From Novosphingobium ovatum (GTDB taxonomy: Bacteria > Pseudomonadota > Alphaproteobacteria > Sphingomonadales > Sphingomonadaceae), in assembly GCF_009909235.1 (NCBI RefSeq), contig NZ_JAAAPO010000003.1, positions 372,001 through 436,000 of the forward strand: a stretch of DNA of 64,000 nt, written 5' to 3'. Below the pieces are notes generated by a model that saw nothing but the letters and a program-made list of their open reading frames with translations, had not been told where the DNA came from and made no database searches. The position numbers were made by a program, and so were the translations under genes. This document shows, one piece after another, positions 55,997-64,000 of this stretch. The stretch's first letter is position 1, and every line of letters starts with the position of its first letter.

Positions 55997-57250
55997 ATGA
56001 CGCAGAACAGCAACGATCTCGCCACGGCTGTGGAACCGGCCCGTTTGACCATCGATGACGTGCGTGCGGCCGCCGGCCGTATCGCGGGCAAGGTGGTGCG
56101 CACCACGACCGAACATTCGCGCACTTTGTCAAAGATTTGCGGCTGCGAGATTTGGCTCAAGTTTGAAAACCTGCAATTTACCGCCGCCTATAAGGAGCGC
56201 GGGGCGCTGAACGCGCTGTTGCACTTGACCCAAGAGCAGCGCGCGCGCGGCGTGATCGCGGCCAGCGCTGGCAACCACGCGCAGGGGTTGAGCTATCACG
56301 GCACCCGTCTGGGCGTGCCCGTCACCATCGTCATGCCCAAGCCCACCCCCACGGTAAAGGTCATGCAGACCGAGAGCGTGGGCGGCAAGGTGGTGCTGGA
56401 GGGCGAGACCTTTGACGAGGCCTATGCCTATGCCCGCGCCATGGAAAAGCAGTTGGGCCTGACCTTTGTCCATCCGTTTGACGAGGCGGCCGTGGCCGCC
56501 GGGCAGGGCACCGTCGCGCTGGAAATGCTGGAAGATGTGCCCGAACTGGATATGCTGGTGCTGCCGGTGGGCGGTGGCGGGCTGTCGACCGGCATGGGCA
56601 CGGCGGCGCGCGCCATCCGCCCGGACATCGGCCTGATCGGGGTTGAGGCGGAACTGTACCCCTCGATGTACAACCTGCTCAAGGGCACCAGCTATCCCAT
56701 CGGTGGCGACACGCTGGCCGAGGGCATCGCGGTCAAGGAGCCGGGGCAGTACACCTCGGCGCATCTGGCCGATCTGCTGGACGATTTCGTGCTGGTCAGC
56801 GAATCGGCGCTGGAACACGCGCTGGCGCTGTTGCTGAACATTGAAAAGACCGTGGTCGAGGGCGCGGGCGCGGCTGGTCTGGCTGCCGTGCTGTCGCACC
56901 CGCACCTGTTTGCCGGGCGCAAGGTGGGCATCGTCCTGTCGGGTGGCAATATCGATCAGCGCTTGCTGGCCAATGTGTTGCTGCGCGATCTGGCGCGGTC
57001 GGGCCGTCTGGCGCGGCTGCGGCTGACGTTGCAGGACCGCCCCGGCGCCCTGTTCAAGGTGGTCGAGGAATTCAACCAGCATCAGGTGAACATCATCGAG
57101 GTCTATCACCAGCGCATCTTTACCCACCTGCCTGCCAAGGGCCTGACCGCCGACATCGAATGCGAGGCCCGCGATGGCGAGCAGATCGACGCGTTGGTCA
57201 AGGCGCTGCGGGCCAAGGGCTATGAGGTGGTGCAGGCCGAATTGAACTGA
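55997..57250 (+). CDS. ilvA: Threonine ammonia-lyase
   Basis: A 417-residue PLP enzyme that turns threonine into 2-oxobutyrate for isoleucine synthesis. The lysine is in FTAAYKERGALNAL (Lys66), the glycine loop in PVGGGGLSTG, and a C-terminal ACT-like domain (from about residue 330) would sense an end product. The single ACT domain suggests the catabolic or short biosynthetic type rather than the two-domain E. coli IlvA. It is divergent from the dehydrogenase gene. Confidence 0.92.
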   Translation: MTQNSNDLATAVEPARLTIDDVRAAAGRIAGKVVRTTTEHSRTLSKICGCEIWLKFENLQFTAAYKERGALNALLHLTQEQRARGVIAASAGNHAQGLSYHGTRLGVPVTIVMPKPTPTVKVMQTESVGGKVVLEGETFDEAYAYARAMEKQLGLTFVHPFDEAAVAAGQGTVALEMLEDVPELDMLVLPVGGGGLSTGMGTAARAIRPDIGLIGVEAELYPSMYNLLKGTSYPIGGDTLAEGIAVKEPGQYTSAHLADLLDDFVLVSESALEHALALLLNIEKTVVEGAGAAGLAAVLSHPHLFAGRKVGIVLSGGNIDQRLLANVLLRDLARSGRLARLRLTLQDRPGALFKVVEEFNQHQVNIIEVYHQRIFTHLPAKGLTADIECEARDGEQIDALVKALRAKGYEVVQAELN

Positions 57251-57283
57251 CGCGCGGCCGGGACGGCAACCCGATCCCGGCCA

Positions 57284-57425
57284 TACGTTAACACATACGT
57301 AGAGCGCATGTCCGGGAATGGGGCGCGCGCCAACACGGCGCTCCCCGATCCGCGCCAGATCGCGATTTTGCCAAGACAGATGCGTCCAGATATTGGTTAA
57401 TACCCTTTTACACGGCATAGGGTAT
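57284..57425 (+). promoter_or_regulatory. Inverted repeats and possible promoter upstream of bpt
   Basis: In the 262-base gap after ilvA: TACGT (57284-57288) with ACGTA (57297-57301); TTGCCA (57368-57373) spaced 17 bases from TATTGG (57391-57396), a weak promoter-like pair; and ATACCC (57400-57405) with GGGTAT (57420-57425). A GGCCGGGA/TCCCGGCC hairpin (57256-57282) may end the ilvA transcript. None is proven. Confidence 0.3.
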
Positions 57426-57512
57426 CGGCATATTCGCAGACAAGTGAGAGCGGCCCGCCACGGCAGGCCGCCGCCACGCCAGAACATTCGCCCATAAGGA
57501 TCGCCGCGCGCC

Positions 57513-58388
57513 GTGACTGCCCCCGTTCGCTTTCCCCGGTTCTTTGTCACCGCTCCGGCGCCGTGCCCCTATCTGCCCGGCAAGACCGAGCGCAAGGTGT
57601 TCACCGAGCTGAAGGGGCCGCACGCCGATTCGCTGAATGACGCGCTGGGCCGCATCGGCTTTCGCCGCAGCCAGACGGTGGCCTATCGCCCGTCCTGTTC
57701 CGATTGCACGGCCTGTGTATCGGTGCGGGTTGTTGCCAATGAATTTCAGCCCTCGGCCACGCAAAAGCGCAATGCCCGGCGCAACAGCGATCTGGTCACC
57801 ACCATGTGCCACCCTTGGTCCACGGCCGAGCAGTTCCAGTTGCTGCAACGCTATCTGGCCGCGCGCCACCCCGGCGGCGGCATGGCCGGCATGGACGAGG
57901 TGGATTTTGCGGACATGGTGGAACACACGCCCGTCACCAGCTATGTGGTGGAATATCGTGAGCCCACGGCGGATGGTTCGCTTGGCCGTTTGGTCGGGGC
58001 GTGCCTGACTGACCGGCAGGGCGACGGGTTGTCGATGATCTATTCCTTCTACGATCCGGAACACAAGGTGCGCACCGGGCTTGGCAATTACATCATCCTT
58101 GATCACATCCGGCGCGCGGCGGACGAGGGGCTTCCTTACGTCTATCTGGGCTATTGGGTCGATGGATCGGACCGGATGCAGTACAAGGTGCGCTATCGTC
58201 CGCTGGAAAGGCTGGGCCGTGATGGCTGGCACCGCATGTCACCCGAGGAACAGGACAGTCTGGTGTCCGCCACTGCCGGGCGCATGCGCGCAGATCGCGC
58301 CGCGCAGGGGGGCGATGCCGGTGCCGACAAATCAGGGCTGGGCGGTGGCTTTGCCGCTGCGGCGCAGGATGGGCGGCGGCCGGTCTGA
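57513..58388 (+). CDS. bpt: Aspartate/glutamate leucyltransferase
   Basis: A 291-residue ATE1-like aminoacyl-tRNA--protein transferase of the bacterial Bpt type, which adds Leu to N-terminal Asp or Glu and marks proteins for ClpS-ClpAP degradation. The cysteines are Cys18 in CPYLPG, and Cys62, Cys65 and Cys68 in [35 protein letters not shown] and [23 protein letters not shown] close the core. Starts at GTG. Its last 20 bases overlap the tamA start. Confidence 0.94.
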   Translation: MTAPVRFPRFFVTAPAPCPYLPGKTERKVFTELKGPHADSLNDALGRIGFRRSQTVAYRPSCSDCTACVSVRVVANEFQPSATQKRNARRNSDLVTTMCHPWSTAEQFQLLQRYLAARHPGGGMAGMDEVDFADMVEHTPVTSYVVEYREPTADGSLGRLVGACLTDRQGDGLSMIYSFYDPEHKVRTGLGNYIILDHIRRAADEGLPYVYLGYWVDGSDRMQYKVRYRPLERLGRDGWHRMSPEEQDSLVSATAGRMRADRAAQGGDAGADKSGLGGGFAAAAQDGRRPV

Positions 58389-60732
58389 ACACGCTTTGCC
58401 CGGTGTTGATCTGACAGGGGGCGGGACGGGGCTTCATCGCCTGACCCGATGGTTGCTGGGCACGGCGGGGCTGTGTCTGGGGCTGATGGCCGGTGCCGAT
58501 GGCGCGGCGGCGCAGGCGGTTGCCGGGGCGGTCCCGGCTGCCCCGGTGCTGGAGGCCGCGCCTGTGGTGCCTGTCGTGCCCGCGCCCACGCCTGCTCCGC
58601 GCAACGATGAGGACGAGTTGCGCGCGCTGGTGCCTGATTCGGCGATGGCCGCGCCAGAGGCATGGGCGCGCAGCACCGGGGTCGGGGATACGCCCGCACA
58701 GACCGTTGCCCCCGCGCCTTTGTCGGCCGAAGGGGCGGCGGCTGTGCCGGGCGGCGCGCCCGAGTTGGCCGTGCCCGCCGCGCTGCGACCTGATTCGCCC
58801 TTGGCCGACATGCCCGATTTTGCCGTCGACTGGCCCGCGCTGGCCATGGCTTTGCCCGATGTGCCGCAATTGAGCGCGCAGGACGATCCGGCCGCGCAGG
58901 CGATGCGCACCGCGATGGGCGATCTGAGCGAAAGTGACGGCACACGCCCGGCGCGCCAGGCGACCCAGGTGGGCCGCAACGTGCAATTGCGCTGGCCCGA
59001 CAGCCAGTCCCGCGAAGAGCGCATGGGTATCGAAATCCGCTTTCGCCAGTCGTCCACGCTGAACACCACGCCGATCCGTGAAGGTGATGATCTGGCGCAG
59101 ATCAGTGTGCGCGCGGCGGCCGATCGGGCGCTGTTGCTGCGGCTGATGCGCATCTATGGCTATTACGATGGCGAGGTGATCCAGAACCTGTCGGGCGGCA
59201 CAAATGGCGCGGCGATCAGCCTGCGGTTTGACATGTTGCCCGCCGACCGTTTCCGGCTGGGTGCGGTGGATCTGGGGCAGATCGATGCGGCGGGGGCCGA
59301 CGCGCCGGCGCTGCGTGCGGCGTTTGGGCTGAAATCGGGCGACTATCTGGATTCGTTCCGCATTGTGAATGCCGTCACCGCGCTGGATAGGGCTCTGGGG
59401 CAGATGGGGTATCCCTTTGCCGTGACGGGTAAACCGGCGCTGAGCGTCGATCATGCGCGGGCCGAGGGCGATCTGAGCCTGTCGGTCGTGCCGGGTGGCA
59501 AATATGTCTACGGCCCGATCACCAGCAGCAGTCCGCGTTATTTGTCGGGGCGGCATTTGCAAAAGATCGCCCGGTTCCGTCCCGGTCAGCCGTGGAAGCG
59601 CGAGGATGTCGATGATCTGCGCCGCGCAATTCTGGCGACAGGGCTGGTGGCCAACACCGCCGTCACGCCCAAGGAGATCACCCCGCCCCGTGATGGCCAG
59701 CCCGGTGTGGTGGGGCTGGATATCGCGCTGACCCGCGCGCCGCGCCATACGGTCTCGGGCGAGATGGGCTATGACACGGGCGAGGGTTTCCGCATCGGCG
59801 CCGCGTGGGAAGACCGCAACCTGTTCCCGCCCGAAGGATCGTTCCGCGTGCGCGGCGTGCTGGGCACCGAGGAGCAGTTGGCCGGCATCACTTTCAAGCG
59901 GTCGAATTTTGGCGGGCGGGACCGCGTTTTGACCGTGGACCTGTTTGCCGACAACGCCACGCTGGACGCCTATGCCGCGCGCAAGGTGGCCTTTGCCGCG
60001 ACCTATGAGCGGCAGACGACATTGCTGTTCCAAAAGCCGTGGACATGGTCGATGGGCGCCGAGGTGCAGGCCTCGGAAGAGCGCGAGGGGGTGCCCAGCG
60101 GCATCACCAAGGGGCGCACATTCTATCTGACCACAGCGCTGCCGTTGCGCGGGGCGTTTGACGGCAGCAACAATCTGCTGGACCCGGCGCGGGGCCACCG
60201 CGCGGCGTTGCGGGTCAGCCCGGAAATCAGTTGGCGCGACGACCAAAACCACCAATATGTCCGCATTCAGGGCGATGCCAGTTGGTATCAGCCATTGGGC
60301 GACACAATGGTGCTGGCAATGCGGGCGCGGATGGGTAGTCTGGTGGGCACGCAGATCGACAATGTCGCGCCTTCGCGCCGGTTTTACGCGGGCGGGGGTG
60401 GGTCGATCCGTGGCTATGGCTATGAACTGGTTGGCCCGCGCAATGCCTTGGGCGAGCCCAAGGGCGGGCGCTCGCTGTATGAATTCTCGATCGAGGCGCG
60501 GGTGAACACCGGCCTGTTTGGCGGCAATCTGCAACTGGTGCCGTTCCTGGACATGGGCGGGGCCGAAACCGGCGTGTTGCCGCGCTTTGACGACACGCGT
60601 TTTGGCGCAGGGCTGGGCATTCGTTACCGCACCAATTTCGGGCCGATCCGTATCGATCTGGGCACGCCGCTCAACCCGCGCAGTGGCGACAGCCGCATCG
60701 GCGTCTATGTCGCGCTGGGTCAGGCGTTCTGA
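58369..60732 (+). CDS. tamA: Translocation and assembly module protein TamA (BamA/Omp85 family)
   Basis: A 787-residue outer-membrane protein. After a signal peptide with [23 protein letters not shown] there is an Ala/Pro-rich stretch of about 150 residues, then POTRA-like domains (about 220-450), and a C-terminal 16-strand Omp85 barrel with the [23 protein letters not shown] signature; it ends VALGQAF with a terminal Phe. TamA and TamB help insert outer-membrane proteins. It overlaps bpt by 20 bases, and its stop overlaps the tamB ATG. The long Pro/Ala linker is unusual for TamA. Confidence 0.88.
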   Translation: MGGGRSEHALPGVDLTGGGTGLHRLTRWLLGTAGLCLGLMAGADGAAAQAVAGAVPAAPVLEAAPVVPVVPAPTPAPRNDEDELRALVPDSAMAAPEAWARSTGVGDTPAQTVAPAPLSAEGAAAVPGGAPELAVPAALRPDSPLADMPDFAVDWPALAMALPDVPQLSAQDDPAAQAMRTAMGDLSESDGTRPARQATQVGRNVQLRWPDSQSREERMGIEIRFRQSSTLNTTPIREGDDLAQISVRAAADRALLLRLMRIYGYYDGEVIQNLSGGTNGAAISLRFDMLPADRFRLGAVDLGQIDAAGADAPALRAAFGLKSGDYLDSFRIVNAVTALDRALGQMGYPFAVTGKPALSVDHARAEGDLSLSVVPGGKYVYGPITSSSPRYLSGRHLQKIARFRPGQPWKREDVDDLRRAILATGLVANTAVTPKEITPPRDGQPGVVGLDIALTRAPRHTVSGEMGYDTGEGFRIGAAWEDRNLFPPEGSFRVRGVLGTEEQLAGITFKRSNFGGRDRVLTVDLFADNATLDAYAARKVAFAATYERQTTLLFQKPWTWSMGAEVQASEEREGVPSGITKGRTFYLTTALPLRGAFDGSNNLLDPARGHRAALRVSPEISWRDDQNHQYVRIQGDASWYQPLGDTMVLAMRARMGSLVGTQIDNVAPSRRFYAGGGGSIRGYGYELVGPRNALGEPKGGRSLYEFSIEARVNTGLFGGNLQLVPFLDMGGAETGVLPRFDDTRFGAGLGIRYRTNFGPIRIDLGTPLNPRSGDSRIGVYVALGQAF

Positions 60733-63700
60733 TGCCGGCGGAGGCCGACACGCAGGTGGAAACGCCGGTAAAGCCGCCGCGCCCGTGGTTTTCGGGCTGG
60801 CGCAAATATGGCGTGGTGCTGCCGCTGATGGTGCTCAGCGCGCTGGTGATGGCGCTGGCGGGGCTGGACACGCCGATCGGTCACCGCCTGATTGCCGATG
60901 TGTTGCGCTCCAACCGGCTGGACAATGGGTTGGGGATCGAGGTCGGCCGGATCGAGGGGTCGATCTATGGCGCGGCGCGGTTGCAGGGGGTTGCCTTGCG
61001 CGATCCCCATGGCGTGTTCCTGCGGGCGGGCGAAATGACGCTGGATTGGCGGCCGCTGGAATGGTTTTACGGCCTGCTGGATGTGCGCGAACTGGCGCTG
61101 CGGCGGGGCACTTTGCTGCGGGCGCCGCAGTTGCGCGACACCGGGCGGCCGCTGACATGGCCTGATGTCGATATCCGCATCGACCGGCTGACGGTCGAGC
61201 GGTTGGTGGTGGCGCGCGGACTGGCCGGGCAGGAGCGGCGGGTGGACCTGACGGGACGCGCGCGGCTGAATCCGGCCGAGGCGCGGCTGGACATTCTGGG
61301 GCGGTTGGGCGGTGGTGACCGTTTGGCGGTGCATCTGGATGCGGCGCGCGCGACCGATCATTTCCGGCTGGGCGTGGACTATGCAGCGCCCAAGGGCGGG
61401 CTGTTGGCGGCGCTGAGCCATGCGACGCAGGACCGCGTGTTGGTGGCCAATGGCGCGGGCACATGGGCGCGTTGGTCCAGCCGGATTGTGGCGACACAGG
61501 GCGCGCAGCCCGCGCTGGACTTGCGGTTGAGCCGGGTCGATGCGCAGGTGGGGGTGCGCGGGACATTGCACACCGCCCCGTTGTTCTCGACGCAGCGGGC
61601 GGCGCAATTGGGCGCGCGGCTGGAGGTGCTGGCCAGCGGCACATGGGACAAGGGGCGGGTCAACGGGCAGGCGCGGCTGGGCTCGGACCGGATGGACATG
61701 CAGGCCAGTGGCGGCGTTGACCTGACCGAGGCGCGGTTTAACGCGCTGAGCTTGCGTTTGACCGCGCATCAGCCGTTACGCGCCAGCGCGACCGACACGC
61801 TGTATGGCCTGCGGGCTCAGGCGCGGCTGGACGGTGATTACGCCGCGCCGCGCGTGATCTATGCCGCACAGGCCGACCGCTGGGCCAGTGACGATACCGC
61901 AATGCTGGGGCTGGCGCTGAAGGGTGAGGCACTGGTCGACAAGGGCTTGTGGCGTTTGCCGATGACCGCGCAGGCCAGCGCGGTGGTGACTGGCGATATT
62001 GCGCTGGACCGGCAGTTGCATGACCTGCGGGCCACCGGCACGCTGATCCGCCGCGCCGGCGCGTTGCGCGCGGATGACATCCGCCTGACCATCCCCCACG
62101 CCCACGCCGCGCTCAGGCTGCGCGGTGATCTGCTGCGTGGCAGCTATGCCTTGGCGGGTGATTTGCAGGTGCGGGGCTGGCCGTTGACGGTGGGGCCGGG
62201 CGATGCGCAGGCGGGGGTGCAGATACGGTTTGACCGGGGCCAGCCATGGCGCGCGCAGGCACAGGTGCGCGATGGCACGATCAGTCTGGCCAACCCCACC
62301 TTGGCCAATCTGGCGGGCGACCGTTTGCGGCTGCATGGGCGGCTGGAACTGGGCAAAAATCATCATCTGGTGGTGTCTGACGCGGTATTGACCGCCCCGC
62401 GCCTGACGATGAACCTGACTGCGATGCGGCAGCGCAATGGCGATCTGGCGGTGGATCTGCGCGGGCGGCAGGCCACTTGGGGTGCGTTTGACGCGGTGCT
62501 GCGGTTTGACGATATTGCGCCCTATGGTGTGGTGCGTCTGGCCAATCCTTTGCCAGCGGCGGGGTTGCGCGATGTGACGCTGGATCTGTCGGGCGATGAC
62601 GGGGCGGCCCGGCGCAGCGATATGGAAATGGCGATGCGCATTCTGGCGCGTGGGCAAAGCAAGCTGGGGCCGTTCAGCGGCGATCTGGCGTTGATGCTGG
62701 CGCGTGGTGGGGTGGCTGATGGCCGTACCGCGCCGCCTCGGGTAGAGGTGCGGCGGTTGGCGTTGTCGAACACGGTGGTGTCGGGCGCGGTCAGCCTGGG
62801 CCAGGACGGCGCCAGCGGCCGTTTGGCGGTCAGTGGCGGCGGAGTGAGCGGCACGCTGGACCTGACGCCGCAGGCCGGGGGGAACGGGCAGGGCATCGAT
62901 GTCCGGCTGGAGGCGCGCAACGCCCGGTTCGACGCGGTCCGTCCGATCACCATCGGCAGCGGACGGCTGACGATGCGCGGGCTGATCCAGAAACAGCACA
63001 CAACGTTGAGCGGCGACATGCAGGCGCTGGGCGTGGGCCAAGGCCGCCTGTTCATCGGCCGGGTGGCGGGCAAGGCCAATCTGACCGACGGGCGCGGCCG
63101 CGTTTCGGTCGCGATTGGCGGGCGGCGCGGCAGCCGGTTTGACGTGCAGGCCATCGCCGATGTCGCGCCTGACGGGATTGCGATGCTGATCAACGGCGAT
63201 GTCGCCGGGCAACCGCTCTCGATGCCGCGCCGGGCGATGCTGACGCCGGTCAGCGCGGCCAATGGCGTTGCCGATGGCTGGACGCTGGCCCCCACGCAGA
63301 TTGACTATGCCGGAGGGCGGGTGGTGACATGGGGCCGCGTGGCGGGTCAGGAAACCAGCCTGCATCTGGGCTTGGTCGACATGCCGTTGTCGCTGGCCAA
63401 TGTGGTGGTGTCCGATCTGGGGCTGGGTGGGCGCGCTTCGGGCGTGATGACCTATGACCAGCCGCGCGAGGGCCTGCCCCGCAGCGAGGCGCGGCTGTTG
63501 ATCCGGGGCATGTCGCGTTCCGGCCTGACGCTCAGTTCGCGGCCGGTGGATGTGGCGGTGACCGGGCGTTTGGCACAGGACACGCTGGAATGGCGGGCGC
63601 TTGCCAGCGAGGCCGGGCAGGCGCGCGGGCGGATGCAGGCGCGGATCAGCGCCATGCCCGCCAGTGGCGATCTGGGCGAGCGGCTGCGGGCGGGGGCTTT

Positions 63701-64000
63701 GGTGGCGCAGATGCGCTATGCCGGGCCGGCTGACGCGCTGTGGCGGCTGATGGCGCTGGAGGCGTTTGACCTGACAGGGCCGGTGGAACTGGCCGCCGAC
63801 ATGACCGGAACGCTGGAAAATCCGGTGATCGTCGGCTCGCTGGCGGGCAACAACCTGCGGCTGCAAAGCGCGCAATCGGGCACGGACATCACCGGCATCA
63901 CCGCGCGCGGCGCGTTTGAGCGCGGCACGTTGCGCCTGACCCGGCTGGAGGGGCGCGCGGCCAATGGCTCGGTCAACGGCAGCGGGCGGGTGGATTTTTC
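60732..64000 (+). CDS. tamB: Translocation and assembly module protein TamB, 3'-partial
   Basis: The ATG at 60732 overlaps the tamA stop. The frame stays open to the window edge (at least 1089 residues). It starts [16 protein letters not shown] with a membrane anchor near residues 27-44 (YGVVLPLMVLSALVMALAG), then GLGIEVGRIEGSIYGAARLQGVALRDPHGVF, the usual AsmA/TamB N-terminal module, followed by long runs of beta-rich repeats. TamB bridges inner and outer membrane and, with related proteins, carries lipids. The DUF490 C-terminal domain is beyond the window. Confidence 0.9.
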   Translation, partial: MPAEADTQVETPVKPPRPWFSGWRKYGVVLPLMVLSALVMALAGLDTPIGHRLIADVLRSNRLDNGLGIEVGRIEGSIYGAARLQGVALRDPHGVFLRAGEMTLDWRPLEWFYGLLDVRELALRRGTLLRAPQLRDTGRPLTWPDVDIRIDRLTVERLVVARGLAGQERRVDLTGRARLNPAEARLDILGRLGGGDRLAVHLDAARATDHFRLGVDYAAPKGGLLAALSHATQDRVLVANGAGTWARWSSRIVATQGAQPALDLRLSRVDAQVGVRGTLHTAPLFSTQRAAQLGARLEVLASGTWDKGRVNGQARLGSDRMDMQASGGVDLTEARFNALSLRLTAHQPLRASATDTLYGLRAQARLDGDYAAPRVIYAAQADRWASDDTAMLGLALKGEALVDKGLWRLPMTAQASAVVTGDIALDRQLHDLRATGTLIRRAGALRADDIRLTIPHAHAALRLRGDLLRGSYALAGDLQVRGWPLTVGPGDAQAGVQIRFDRGQPWRAQAQVRDGTISLANPTLANLAGDRLRLHGRLELGKNHHLVVSDAVLTAPRLTMNLTAMRQRNGDLAVDLRGRQATWGAFDAVLRFDDIAPYGVVRLANPLPAAGLRDVTLDLSGDDGAARRSDMEMAMRILARGQSKLGPFSGDLALMLARGGVADGRTAPPRVEVRRLALSNTVVSGAVSLGQDGASGRLAVSGGGVSGTLDLTPQAGGNGQGIDVRLEARNARFDAVRPITIGSGRLTMRGLIQKQHTTLSGDMQALGVGQGRLFIGRVAGKANLTDGRGRVSVAIGGRRGSRFDVQAIADVAPDGIAMLINGDVAGQPLSMPRRAMLTPVSAANGVADGWTLAPTQIDYAGGRVVTWGRVAGQETSLHLGLVDMPLSLANVVVSDLGLGGRASGVMTYDQPREGLPRSEARLLIRGMSRSGLTLSSRPVDVAVTGRLAQDTLEWRALASEAGQARGRMQARISAMPASGDLGERLRAGALVAQMRYAGPADALWRLMALEAFDLTGPVELAADMTGTLENPVIVGSLAGNNLRLQSAQSGTDITGITARGAFERGTLRLTRLEGRAANGSVNGSGRVDF

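Noticed and set aside
1..64000. Mobile elements, CRISPR arrays, tRNA or rRNA genes
   Set aside because: No transposase, integrase, regularly spaced repeat, cloverleaf or rRNA-like stretch could be recognised.

Overview
The window is high-GC DNA with dense, short-spaced operons and many 4-base ATGA/GTGA overlaps. Gene content and protein style (ATP12 chaperone, APH-type homoserine kinase, Bpt leucyltransferase, fused STAS-MlaE, TamA/TamB, argS-SPOR-nagZ-scpAB-tatABC order) point to an alphaproteobacterium of the Sphingomonadales, probably Novosphingobium-like. That placement is inferred from protein character, not from a database search. Almost all of it looks like core chromosome: I see no insertion sequence, prophage, CRISPR array, tRNA or rRNA gene.

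Layout. 1-2246: end of a surface-polysaccharide or phage-N4-adsorption-like pair, a frameshifted glycosyltransferase and an NfrA-C-terminal-like membrane protein. 2330-5770: TauE/SafE exporter with its TIGR02186 partner, then a HerA-type ATPase. 5783-10755 (minus): MATE transporter, queE, valS. 10872-14446: an Mla-type ABC lipid transport operon (STAS-MlaE, MlaF, MlaD, auxiliary lipoprotein). 14466-17779 (minus): ATP12 chaperone, small membrane protein, HAD phosphatase, RluA-type pseudouridine synthase with a Gly/Pro/Lys repeat tail, crcB. 18077-22572: rpsU, FKBP isomerase, gatCAB. 22735-24774: three uncharacterised exported proteins. 24858-28579 (minus): M16 peptidase and an outer-membrane beta-barrel. 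28754-33067: clpB with a likely RpoH promoter, a TetR regulator, mtnP. 33125-40393 (minus): Tad/Cpa pilus cluster cpaA-cpaB-cpaC-cpaD-cpaE-tadB-tadC, without the CpaF/TadA ATPase and without a pilin gene. 40494-43247: alpha/beta hydrolase, FAD oxidoreductase, small exported protein. 43258-45710 (minus): rnhA, thrB, ispH. 45805-53784: lipoprotein, then argS, SPOR protein, nagZ, scpA, scpB, tatA, tatB, tatC. 53792-55857 (minus): a dehydrogenase and a catalytically degenerate amidohydrolase. 55997-64000: ilvA, bpt, tamA, tamB (open at the right edge).

A theme is envelope biogenesis: lipid transport (Mla), outer-membrane protein insertion (TamA/TamB), protein export (Tat), pilus assembly (Tad), peptidoglycan recycling (NagZ) and SPOR-type division-site binding. 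The points most worth a second look are the amidohydrolase that appears to have lost its metal ligands, the Tad cluster lacking its motor ATPase, the single-base frameshift in the first gene, and the cassette of three exported proteins after gatB. I did not find a clearly new multi-gene system; the last of these is the nearest candidate.
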